NCBI GenBank assembly: GCA_007692755.1
Contig: REBL01000171.1
Span: forward strand, 1-53,607
DNA length: 53,607 nt
Direction: 5' to 3'
From: Nodularia sp. (in: cyanobacteria)
GTDB lineage: Bacteria > Cyanobacteriota > Cyanobacteriia > Cyanobacteriales > Nostocaceae
Both the position numbers and the translations under genes were made by a program. The notes beneath the pieces are model-generated. The model saw nothing but the letters and a program-made list of their open reading frames with translations. It did not search any database and was not told where the DNA came from. Of this stretch, positions 47,039 to 53,607 are shown piece after piece; position 1 is the stretch's first letter; every line of letters starts with the position of its first letter.

Positions 47039-47278
47039 TTATACCACGTGGTTGAAAAAGATTGCCCAAATACTTCCTGTTACACCCACAGCAATTAAAA
47101 AGTTAGTGAAGAAACGACCCAACTCTGTGCCTCGTCCTAGCTTGCTATCTTCTTGACCTGCACTAAAAAATAATGACCAGGCTTGGTTGACATTAATTCT
47201 TTCAAAGTTATTGAAATTCGGTCTAAATACAACCGGACCTAGTAAATCTTTTTGGGGAAAATCAAAATCGGTTCTCAT
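47039..47278 (-). CDS. small single-span membrane protein next to hli
   Basis: A 79-residue protein with a soluble N-terminus (FDFPQKDLLGPVVFRPNF) and one C-terminal transmembrane helix (FFTNFLIAVGVTGSIWAIFF). The pre-helix part GRGTELGRFFTNF faintly recalls the chlorophyll-binding ExxNxRxAM motif of Hli proteins, but the conserved Asn and Arg are not both in place. It follows the Hli gene by 60 bp on the same strand and is likely co-transcribed. A role in photoprotection is only inferred from position. Confidence 0.7.
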   Translation of the reverse strand: MRTDFDFPQKDLLGPVVFRPNFNNFERINVNQAWSLFFSAGQEDSKLGRGTELGRFFTNFLIAVGVTGSIWAIFFNHVV

Positions 47279-47338
47279 ATTTTTTCTCGCTTATTGTTCT
47301 ATTGTTAATTAATTTCGCAAATTTTTAGAATATTTAAT

Positions 47339-47551
47339 TTACAGGTTAGTCAGCCAGCCAATTAAGCCGTGACCTGTAATCACTTCTACAGCTATGAGTG
47401 AAACAAAGCCAATCATCGCCAAACGACCATTTAGTGTCTCTGCATACTTGGTAAAACCTGCTCTTGGGGTTTTGTCTACATAGACTTTTGGCTCAATGGC
47501 AAAGTTATTCCGTTCACCGAGTTCGTTAGTCTTGAAACCTTTACTTGTCAT
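47339..47551 (-). CDS. high-light-inducible protein (Hli/SCP)
   Basis: A 70-residue one-helix LHC-like protein. It has the chlorophyll-binding motif [20 protein letters not shown], with the conserved Glu, Asn, Arg and Met, and an N-terminal extension. Hli proteins bind chlorophyll and carotenoid and protect photosystem II assembly and chlorophyll synthase under high light. The upstream region has a plausible HLR1 site for RpaB. The downstream small membrane gene is probably in the same transcript. Confidence 0.92.
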   Translation of the reverse strand: MTSKGFKTNELGERNNFAIEPKVYVDKTPRAGFTKYAETLNGRLAMIGFVSLIAVEVITGHGLIGWLTNL

Positions 47552-47572
47552 GGGTTTTTCTTTTTTGTTTTC

Positions 47573-47601
47573 TTATGTAACCAAACATAACATTATGTAA
47601 A
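47573..47601 (-). promoter_or_regulatory. candidate HLR1 (RpaB) site upstream of hli
   Basis: On the minus strand TTTACATA (47601-47594), two bases, then GTTATGTT (47591-47584), and further GTTACATAA (47581-47573). The HLR1 consensus is a direct repeat of (G/T)TTACA(A/T)(A/T) with 2 bases between. The first and third units match perfectly, the second at 6 of 8. It lies 22-50 bases upstream of the start codon. RpaB control of hli genes is established in cyanobacteria. Confidence 0.55.
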
Positions 47602-47764
47602 TTATTTTTACAAGGGCTTGACAAGGATAAAAGGTGTGGTTAACCGTACTAAAAGTTTGAGTCTACCTGATATTGATTGAGCGGTTTTACAAAACAGGTA
47701 TCTACTCAGAAAGTTTTAGAATACATTAATGATCCACATCATGGATGAATAAATTCATCCTGTT

Positions 47765-47803
47765 CGCTTATATCCCCCGGTTAGAAACACGGGGGCTTTA
47801 CGC
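47765..47803. mobile_element. IS200/IS605-type end relic
   Basis: CGCTTATATCCCCCG and CGGGGGCTTTACGC flank a short TTAGAAACA loop with a 6-bp stem. This is the pattern seen at ends of IS200/IS605-type elements in cyanobacteria. No transposase remains. It lies upstream of pyrB. The remaining bases of the hli-pyrB gap show nothing else recognised. Confidence 0.5.
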
Positions 47804-47854
47804 ATCACGACTCGTAAGTTTTTGCGTCTCAACATAGAACACTGAAAGCTATTT

Positions 47855-48889
47855 ATGCCTACTACCACCTGGAATCGTCATCACGTTCTTTCCCTCGCTG
47901 ACTTCACAACTGCCGAATACGATACTGTTTTACAAATTGCTGCTAGTTTTCAGGAGGTGCTGTCACGGCGGACAAAGAAAGTACCCAGCCTACAAGGACA
48001 GGTGGTGGCGAACTTATTTTTTGAACCGTCCACACGTACCCGCAGCAGTTTTGAACTGGCCGCTAAACGTCTCAGTGCAGATACGCTGAACTTTGCCGCC
48101 GCCAGTTCTTCCATGACGAAGGGAGAAACAATTTTGGATACAGCCAAGACCTATTTGGCCATGGGAACTGATATTATGGTGATCCGGCATAAAGAAGCTG
48201 GAGTTCCCAATGCGATCGCGCAGGAAATGGATCGTCTAGGCGTGCGAGTCAGTATCCTCAACGCTGGTGATGGTCAACATGAGCATCCTTCCCAAGCACT
48301 GCTAGATTTATTTACTGTCTGTACTTTAATTGACCGCAGTAATCCCCGACTGGAACTGTTAAAAGATAAAAAAATTGCCATCGTCGGAGATATCTTACAT
48401 TCCCGCGTAGCGAGGTCAAATATCTGGAGTTTAACAGCCAGTGGCGCTCAAGTGCATCTAGCCGCACCACCCACCCTTCTACCCAAGCTATTTGCTGACT
48501 TTGTTTTAGAAGAAGATAAAACACCCTCATCCTCCACACTCAACCGTCAACTATTTCTGCATTGGGATTTAGAATCTGCTTTACAGGATGCAGATATAGT
48601 CATGACATTGCGCCTGCAAAAAGAACGCATGACAGCGCACCTACTCCCAAGTTTGCGAGAATATCATCAAACCTTTGGCATTACACGCCAAAAGCTACAA
48701 CTGTGTAAGCCTAACGTGAAAGTTTTACATCCCGGCCCAGTCAACCGTGGTGTAGAAATTAGCTCAGATTTAATGGATGATCCCGAATTTAGCTTAATAC
48801 AGTCCCAAGTTACCAGTGGTATAGCTATTCGCATGGCACTGTTATATCTGTTAGGTAGCGGTAAAGATTCAGGAATTGCCATTAAATAG
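47855..48889 (+). CDS. pyrB: aspartate carbamoyltransferase catalytic subunit
   Basis: A 344-residue PyrB, catalysing carbamoyl-aspartate formation in pyrimidine synthesis. The carbamoyl-phosphate motif [19 protein letters not shown] contains STRT (59-62), the carbamoyl region is [14 protein letters not shown], and [13 protein letters not shown] contains the HPGP motif for aspartate. An insertion around [14 protein letters not shown] lengthens a loop as in other cyanobacteria. No pyrI regulatory gene is adjacent. Cytoplasmic. Confidence 0.97.
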   Translation: MPTTTWNRHHVLSLADFTTAEYDTVLQIAASFQEVLSRRTKKVPSLQGQVVANLFFEPSTRTRSSFELAAKRLSADTLNFAAASSSMTKGETILDTAKTYLAMGTDIMVIRHKEAGVPNAIAQEMDRLGVRVSILNAGDGQHEHPSQALLDLFTVCTLIDRSNPRLELLKDKKIAIVGDILHSRVARSNIWSLTASGAQVHLAAPPTLLPKLFADFVLEEDKTPSSSTLNRQLFLHWDLESALQDADIVMTLRLQKERMTAHLLPSLREYHQTFGITRQKLQLCKPNVKVLHPGPVNRGVEISSDLMDDPEFSLIQSQVTSGIAIRMALLYLLGSGKDSGIAIK

Positions 48890-49332
48890 TCTTGATCCGA
48901 ATTTCTCAGCAGTCGTCTTTAGACGACTTTCGCTATCAGACGGGGGTTTGAACCCCCGGCGGGTGATAACGACAGGTGCAAGATGTGAGCTTACATCAAC
49001 CCAACCGATAATCTTTTGCATCATTTTAAGCTTGCCACGCCAGTAGGGTGTGTTGTCGCACAGCGCAACGCACCATCAAGCCAGAGCAAAGGGAGCAAGG
49101 AAGTGGAATTGTTTCCGCCCACGGACTCACTAATCCTTTGCCAAAACCCGATTTCTTCAAGAAACAGAGTTTTATCTGTAACTAAAGTGGTATCTTGAAG
49201 CTTTTTTTAACCATTGAAATCAGTAAATTCCTCCTCTAGCGGGAGGACATAATACTGAAAATATTGCATAATTTATAACATAGAGGTTAGCGAAATCATT
49301 AACTTCTACAAACTATAGAAGGTAAATAAATT
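48890..49332. repeat. repeat-rich intergenic region
   Basis: Four foldbacks in 440 bases. AGTCGTCT/AGACGACT (48911-48928) and CGGGGGTT/AACCCCCG (48941-48958) are adjacent and form a common Nostoc-type repeat. AAGCTTGCCACGCC (49029-49042) resembles the right end of the foldback at 17653-17779. Two inverted words GCGCAACGCACC and GGTGTGTTG occur near 49047-49074. GATTTCTTCAAGAAA lies at about 49150. A 60-codon frame here is rejected. No gene supported. Confidence 0.6.
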
Positions 49333-49770
49333 ATGAAAACAATATTTTTAACCGCAGCAGCACTACTCAGTACGTTAACTTTAGCTGCACCTATTTCAGC
49401 TAGAGAAGTACCTACTCCTACACAACAGTTGCTAGAAACTAGAGAATGTTATGGTTGCGATTTAACCAACGCTAACCTTAAAGGCGCTCACCTCATAGGT
49501 GTTGATTTGAGAAATGCTAATTTAACAGGTGCTAACTTAGAACACGCTAACCTAGAAGGTGCAGATTTAACAGGTGCTAACTTGCACTCTGCTGATCTCA
49601 CAGAAGCCTATGCCAATGGTACTACCTTTGATAACGCCAATCTGACCAATGCCGATTTGAGCGATGCCAACTTATATAATGCTCAAGTAAATAATGCAGT
49701 CATGATTGGTACTGATATCAGTGGTGCTGACGGTTTTGATATCAATCTCGGCATTGGTGGTGAACATTAA
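49333..49770 (+). CDS. secreted pentapeptide-repeat protein
   Basis: A 145-residue precursor with a Sec signal (KTIFLTAAALLSTLTLAAPI, cleavage likely at ISA-RE). The mature chain starts with TQQLLETRECYGCDLTNANL, followed by about 15 A(D/N)LxG/x pentapeptide repeats to about 130. It shares the signature [E/Q]C-x2-CDL-x-N-A-x-L with the TPR-containing relative at 6560-7330, so both may be secreted members of one small family. The Cys pair could form a disulfide in the periplasm. Function unknown. Confidence 0.88.
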   Translation: MKTIFLTAAALLSTLTLAAPISAREVPTPTQQLLETRECYGCDLTNANLKGAHLIGVDLRNANLTGANLEHANLEGADLTGANLHSADLTEAYANGTTFDNANLTNADLSDANLYNAQVNNAVMIGTDISGADGFDINLGIGGEH

Positions 49771-49808
49771 GAGTTAAGAGTTAGATTATAACCCCTAACT
49801 CCTCAGCT

Positions 49809-51155
49809 TTATTCGCCAGTAATCGAAAGTTGGTCAACCCAAATTTTGGGACACACTCCACCAGGAGTAAGTTCTACTTCTTTCTCTACATAAACTATCG
49901 ACTTCAGGAGTTCTAAGAAATCGCCAGCAACTGTTGCTGATTCAATACTGGTTTTCACACCTTGATTAACTAACCAGCCATCAAAAGGCAGAGAAAACGA
50001 GCCTTGTAAAGATTTCACTCCTGCATGGAGAGCTTGTAAATCATCAATTAAAATCACATTTTCCGCAGTGTCTAAGCTTAAAGTCTGTTCAGGTGATGTC
50101 GCCGCAAAAACATGATAAAAGTTAGGACTGACGCTGACTTTTGCACCAATACTTGCGTTACCTGTAGGCTGGGTATTCATTCTTTTTGCAGTACCCGCAC
50201 TGTGAAGAAAACTTTTTAAAACACCATTTTCAATCAGCGAAATCTGACGAGTTGGAGTTCCTTCACCGTCAAAGCTTTCTGCCCCTACGTTAGCTGGGTG
50301 CAGTGAATCATCATAAACTGAGAGCAGAGGTGAAGCAATTTGCTTGCCTAAATCATCAGGATTGGATAAGCTTTGATTGTCCAAAATGCTTTGAGCGTTG
50401 AACAAGTTAGAAAACGCGCCCAACAAACTTAAAAAAGCATCAGGAGAGAAAACAACTCGATATTTACCAGACTTGATTTTTTCATAATTCAAGTGGCTGA
50501 TAGTTTTCTCTGCTGTTTCCTTGATACAACCATTGATATCGAGATTATTTACACTCCGCTCAATTCTAAAAGCGCTACCACTGCGAGGCTTTTTGCCGTC
50601 TTCCTCAGTTTTGCTGTAAAGAAAAATTGATGCTAAAGAATGAGATTCAGTTCTGGTTGCGCCATCGCTATTGAGATAGAACCTGTCAATATCTCTTTGG
50701 GCTAAACCGTTATAAGGTACGCCCTTAATGGCCTGATGCGCTGCTAAAAGTTCCTTTTCAGCTAGAACTAGGCTATTTATCAACTCAGCCACAGGTGCTT
50801 GGGGTGCTTTTTCCTGGTGTGTGCTGGGAATAGTCACAGTTGCTTCGGGGCTAAAATCAGGGACATTTTCCTTCACTCCAAAAAAACTAGCTTCGTAGGC
50901 AGTTTTTAAAGCTAATTCCAGACCCTTGGGATCTACATCCGTTGTGCTGGTAACACCCATTGTATTGTCTTCATTCCAGACCCGCACGGTTACCCCAGAA
51001 CGATTTGAGGCTTTAACTTGTTTTGGCTCACCTTGGTCTACTTGGACGCTAGTTTCATCGATAGTCGAGCCATAAATGTCAAATTTTTTAATCCCAAGTT
51101 TACTAGCATTTTCCTTGGCATTATTAGCAATTTCATTAATATTCGGCATGGTCAA
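49809..51155 (-). CDS. pmbA: TldE/PmbA-type subunit of the TldD-TldE protease
   Basis: A 448-residue TldD/PmbA-family protein without the HExxH-like zinc motif, thus the TldE (PmbA) partner. Visible family features: ASNRSGVTVRVWNEDNTMG near residue 50, VVFSPDAFLSLLGAFSNLF, and the glycine-rich C-terminus (GFSLPFDGWLVNQGV near 410). In E. coli TldD and TldE form a heterodimeric peptidase that unwinds and degrades small peptides, e.g. in antitoxin CcdA turnover and microcin B17 maturation. The TldD gene lies 108 bp upstream on the same strand, in accord with heterodimer formation. Confidence 0.93.
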   Translation of the reverse strand: MTMPNINEIANNAKENASKLGIKKFDIYGSTIDETSVQVDQGEPKQVKASNRSGVTVRVWNEDNTMGVTSTTDVDPKGLELALKTAYEASFFGVKENVPDFSPEATVTIPSTHQEKAPQAPVAELINSLVLAEKELLAAHQAIKGVPYNGLAQRDIDRFYLNSDGATRTESHSLASIFLYSKTEEDGKKPRSGSAFRIERSVNNLDINGCIKETAEKTISHLNYEKIKSGKYRVVFSPDAFLSLLGAFSNLFNAQSILDNQSLSNPDDLGKQIASPLLSVYDDSLHPANVGAESFDGEGTPTRQISLIENGVLKSFLHSAGTAKRMNTQPTGNASIGAKVSVSPNFYHVFAATSPEQTLSLDTAENVILIDDLQALHAGVKSLQGSFSLPFDGWLVNQGVKTSIESATVAGDFLELLKSIVYVEKEVELTPGGVCPKIWVDQLSITGE

Positions 51156-51263
51156 TTTTGGATTTTAGATTTGATATCTTGCAGTGCTAAAAGTTTACTT
51201 TGTGCCTTGGTGGTGTATTCAATCTTTGCTTAACCACTAAAACACCAAGACACGGAAAATTCT

Positions 51264-52736
51264 TTATCTGCCGCCCACGGTAATAGAATCGACTTTGATG
51301 TGGGGTTGTCCGACTGTGGTATAGATACTGCCACTAACAGAACCGCAGAAGCCGGGCGCAAGTTCCAAATCTTGGGAACACATGGAAATTTTGTTCATGA
51401 TTTCCTTGGCTTCACCAATGAGGATGGCTCCTTTTAGAGGCTTAGTGATTTTGCCATTTTCAATTAAATAAGCTTCATCTACACCAAAGTTAAATTGACC
51501 TGTAGCCCCAACGCTACCGCCACCCATTTTTTTACAGTAAATGCCTTTATCAACTGAGTTAAATAAATCTTCAGTTGTATATTCGCCAGGAGCAATATAA
51601 GTGTTACGCATCCGACTAGCAGCAGCAAATGTATAACCTTGGCGGCGACCACTTCCAGTTCTGGGGTGTCCAGTGCGGGAAGAACCTGTTCTATCGGCTA
51701 AGAAGTTTTTCAGAACACCTTTTTCAATTAATAGAGTTCTTTGCGCCGGCATTCCTTCGTCGTCCATATCAATAGTCCCGAAGGCATTTTCTGCTCGACC
51801 TTCGTCCCAGGCTGTGAGGCTTTCGTGGGCTATTTTTTCGCCTTTTTTGTCGGCAAAAGGAGTGGTCTTGCGTTCGATTTGCGTAGTTTCGAGCAGATGT
51901 CCGCAGGCTTCGTGGAAGATGACTCCACCGAAGTGATTGGCCATGATAATCGGGTATGTACCGGAATCTACATAATCTGCATACAGCATTTTTCCGGCAG
52001 ATTCGGCAATTTTCTCGGATGCTTCTCGATAATCCCAAGTTCTCAGGAAGTTAGCATCACTGGTATTTCCAGCTCGTTCACCGATAGATGTGCGATTAGC
52101 ACCATCTGCACACAAGAGGTTAAATCCTACGGATTGAGTGAGGCGAATGTCACGGGCAAATGTGCCATCACTAGCAGCAACTAAGACTTCTTGCCAATCT
52201 CGGAAATAGGAAGCCCGGCGCGATTGCACATGGTTGGCTTTTTTCTGGAGGTAGGTAGTGCCATCAAGAAGGACTTCTCCCATTTCTTTGATGGAACTAC
52301 ACAAAGGTAACCAGCCATCTTTACCTCTTTTTGTGGCGTAGTCTCTAAGTAATTCGAGATTGGTTTCTGGGATGAAGGCGTTATGAGTAGGTAGTTCTAA
52401 TCCAAGAATAGAAAGTCCTTTTTCTAAGGCTGCTTGCAAACCGGAAAAAGATAGGTCGTTGGTGCTGACGTAGCAGTCGGCTTTACCGCGAAATACTCTG
52501 ACTCCTGCACCTGTGGCTAAAGTGGGCGAAATGCTGGTAATTGCGTCGTCTTCTGCGAGACAACTGATATAGTTACGACGTTCTAAGAATAATTCGATAA
52601 AGTCAGCACCGGCGGCGCGTCCTAGTCCGAGAAGGGTAGCCAGAGGAGCTTCCCAGGTTTCATCGAATCGCTCTGGTGTGGAGGAATATTGGAGTGTGGG
52701 GATTTGGTTGGAGAGAAGTAGCGTACTTGTAAGCAT
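51264..52736 (-). CDS. tldD: TldD metalloprotease subunit
   Basis: A 490-residue TldD, the zinc-bearing half of the TldD/TldE protease. The active-site motif HEACGH (with Glu catalytic) follows NHFGGVIF. Further conserved words: [40 protein letters not shown] and [17 protein letters not shown]. No signal peptide is obvious; the first 20 residues ([20 protein letters not shown]) are probably a disordered start. Co-directional with the PmbA gene downstream. Confidence 0.95.
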   Translation of the reverse strand: MLTSTLLLSNQIPTLQYSSTPERFDETWEAPLATLLGLGRAAGADFIELFLERRNYISCLAEDDAITSISPTLATGAGVRVFRGKADCYVSTNDLSFSGLQAALEKGLSILGLELPTHNAFIPETNLELLRDYATKRGKDGWLPLCSSIKEMGEVLLDGTTYLQKKANHVQSRRASYFRDWQEVLVAASDGTFARDIRLTQSVGFNLLCADGANRTSIGERAGNTSDANFLRTWDYREASEKIAESAGKMLYADYVDSGTYPIIMANHFGGVIFHEACGHLLETTQIERKTTPFADKKGEKIAHESLTAWDEGRAENAFGTIDMDDEGMPAQRTLLIEKGVLKNFLADRTGSSRTGHPRTGSGRRQGYTFAAASRMRNTYIAPGEYTTEDLFNSVDKGIYCKKMGGGSVGATGQFNFGVDEAYLIENGKITKPLKGAILIGEAKEIMNKISMCSQDLELAPGFCGSVSGSIYTTVGQPHIKVDSITVGGR

Positions 52737-53069
52737 GGATAGTCCCGTCTGCTGCCGTTATATTTAGGTTTACTGTATTTTCTTTACTTGTATATCTATC
52801 TAGGTTAATAATTTTTTAAAGTATTACAAGATAGTTCTTCCTTATCAAGGATAGCATAACAAAAATATGAGTGATTGTCAACTGTCAATACTCTCTTTTT
52901 GCGTTGGACTAAAGAAGGAATTTAGAAGTTTCCCTAAAGATAAATTGTAGCGTGGGTTTGGGGAGACTTGCGATCGCCTTTGTGTCAACCCCATTTGGGA
53001 GATAAAGACAATGAGGAGCGATCGCCTACTGGACTTGATCCATCGCATGAATAGCGCTATTTATAAGTT
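52737..53069. other. intergenic region between tldD and arfB
   Basis: About 330 bases separating divergent genes. Two HIP1 sites lie at about 52971 and 53018. No gene, hairpin or promoter recognised with confidence. Confidence 0.4.
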
Positions 53070-53483
53070 ATGCTGCAAATTTCTCGTAAAATCATGATCC
53101 CCGATAGCGAAATCGAAATGAGCGCGATTCGTTCTCAAGGCGCAGGCGGTCAAAACGTCAATAAAGTGTCTACTGCTATCCACTTACGCTTTGACATTGA
53201 AGCTTCATCATTACCCGCTTTCTATAAACAGCAACTTTTGAACTTAAATGACCGACGCATTACTCAGGAAGGAGTTGTTGTAATTAAGGCTCAAGAATAC
53301 CGCAGCCAGGAAAAAAACCGGGAAGAGGCTTTGCAACGACTCAAACAACTTATACAAAGCGCAGTTATACTACCCCAAAAACGCAAACCCACAAAACCAA
53401 CTCGTAGTTCTCAAAAAAAACGTCTTAATAGTAAAACTAAGCGCGGACAAATAAAGTCGATGAGACGACAGGTGATGGATTGA
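53070..53483 (+). CDS. arfB: ribosome rescue factor / peptidyl-tRNA hydrolase ArfB
   Basis: A 137-residue class-I release-factor-like protein. GAGGQNVNKV has the catalytic GGQ at residues 26-28, which hydrolyses peptidyl-tRNA on stalled ribosomes. The C-terminal tail is long, Lys/Arg-rich and disordered (KPTRSSQKKRLNSKTKRGQI), and inserts in the mRNA channel in E. coli ArfB. The length matches the family and lacks the codon-recognition domain of RF1/RF2. Cytoplasmic. A MITE follows within 20 bases of the stop. Confidence 0.93.
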   Translation: MLQISRKIMIPDSEIEMSAIRSQGAGGQNVNKVSTAIHLRFDIEASSLPAFYKQQLLNLNDRRITQEGVVVIKAQEYRSQEKNREEALQRLKQLIQSAVILPQKRKPTKPTRSSQKKRLNSKTKRGQIKSMRRQVMD

Positions 53484-53502
53484 AATGCGATGCTCTCATA
53501 TA

Positions 53503-53607
53503 TAAACCTTGTCTACTTTGAGAACTGTAGTTCTTAGTCAAGATGGTGAGATTGCTTCCTTACGTCGCAATGACAAAAACTCCATTTTTCATGATGGACA
53601 AGGTTTA
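53503..53607 (+). mobile_element. MITE copy 2, at window edge
   Basis: The last 105 bases of the window. TAAACCTTGTC opens and GACAAGGTTTA closes it; by eye it is identical (105 of 105) to the reverse complement of 17386-17490. It lies 19 bases after arfB. Because the window ends exactly at the repeat boundary, the true right flank is not visible. Confidence 0.85.

Noticed and set aside
49016..49198. A 60-codon plus-strand frame
   Set aside because: Made mainly of dispersed repeat sequence.
53011..53098. Short frame in front of arfB starting at 53011
   Set aside because: Contains HIP1 sequence, overlaps arfB in another frame, and shows no gene-like features.

Overview
This window looks like the chromosome of a filamentous, nitrogen-fixing cyanobacterium of the Nostoc/Anabaena type. 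The sequence shows a photosystem I gene (psaC), a high-light-inducible (Hli) protein, a Tic22 homologue, a cyanobacterial minCDE set, a nitrogenase iron protein (nifH), a protein with the Mo-nitrogenase C-terminal domain, frequent HIP1 octamers (GCGATCGC) and many short foldback repeats. No species can be assigned from sequence alone. The left end lies inside a 16S rRNA gene. The right end stops exactly at the end of a 105-bp repeat that occurs, identical and inverted, at 17386-17490. Both edges therefore look like assembly breaks at repeats, and the window may be a whole contig.

Layout. 1-540: 5' part of a 16S rRNA gene (minus strand) with its leader and a near-consensus promoter. 650-7330: a FAD oxidoreductase, then on the minus strand a CYP120-like P450 with a small membrane protein, ilvD, a TenA-family protein and a secreted pentapeptide/TPR protein. 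7480-10006: an antiporter-USP fusion preceded by a convincing fluoride riboswitch, and a small CDF-like membrane protein. 10007-12840: an orphan nifH flanked by decayed DNA. 13283-17129: HtpX-type protease, a helical protein, a GAF-LuxR regulator, DUF3386 and Tic22. 17160-21904: repeats, glgB, a small membrane protein, a GST and a tiny lipoprotein. 22379-31632: FtsL-like and FtsI separated by a repeat, a GCS2-like enzyme, a TerB/Mo-nitrogenase-C protein, obgE, Uma2, a NagX-like membrane acyltransferase and a polysaccharide deacetylase. 31700-33430: decayed DNA with a truncated AAA ATPase next to an IS200/IS605-like relic. 33481-37751: glmS, psaC, a Cys-rich small protein and fmt. 38800-42639: an exported protein of unknown function and minCDE. 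42713-46939: DUF1537 kinase and Nudix hydrolase divergent from an enolase-superfamily racemase overlapping a DUF1611 (DgcN-like) gene. 47039-53483: hli pair, pyrB, a second pentapeptide protein, a TldD/TldE pair and arfB.

How the genes fit together. Several genes serve the cell wall and division: glmS (UDP-GlcNAc precursor), FtsI with the FtsL-like protein, minCDE, and possibly the racemase-DUF1611 pair through D-glutamate salvage. Translation quality control and start are represented by arfB, obgE and fmt. Photosynthesis and light stress are represented by psaC and hli; the hli promoter carries a plausible HLR1 (RpaB) site. Two loci relate to nitrogen fixation, but no nifDK is present.

The strongest regulatory find is the fluoride riboswitch in front of the antiporter-USP gene. 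The clearest genome-dynamics finds are a TA-flanked MITE that split a small reading frame and whose in-silico removal restores it, a 111-bp element whose 8-bp target duplication contains the antiporter stop codon, and a decayed duplicate of the small gene downstream of nifH.
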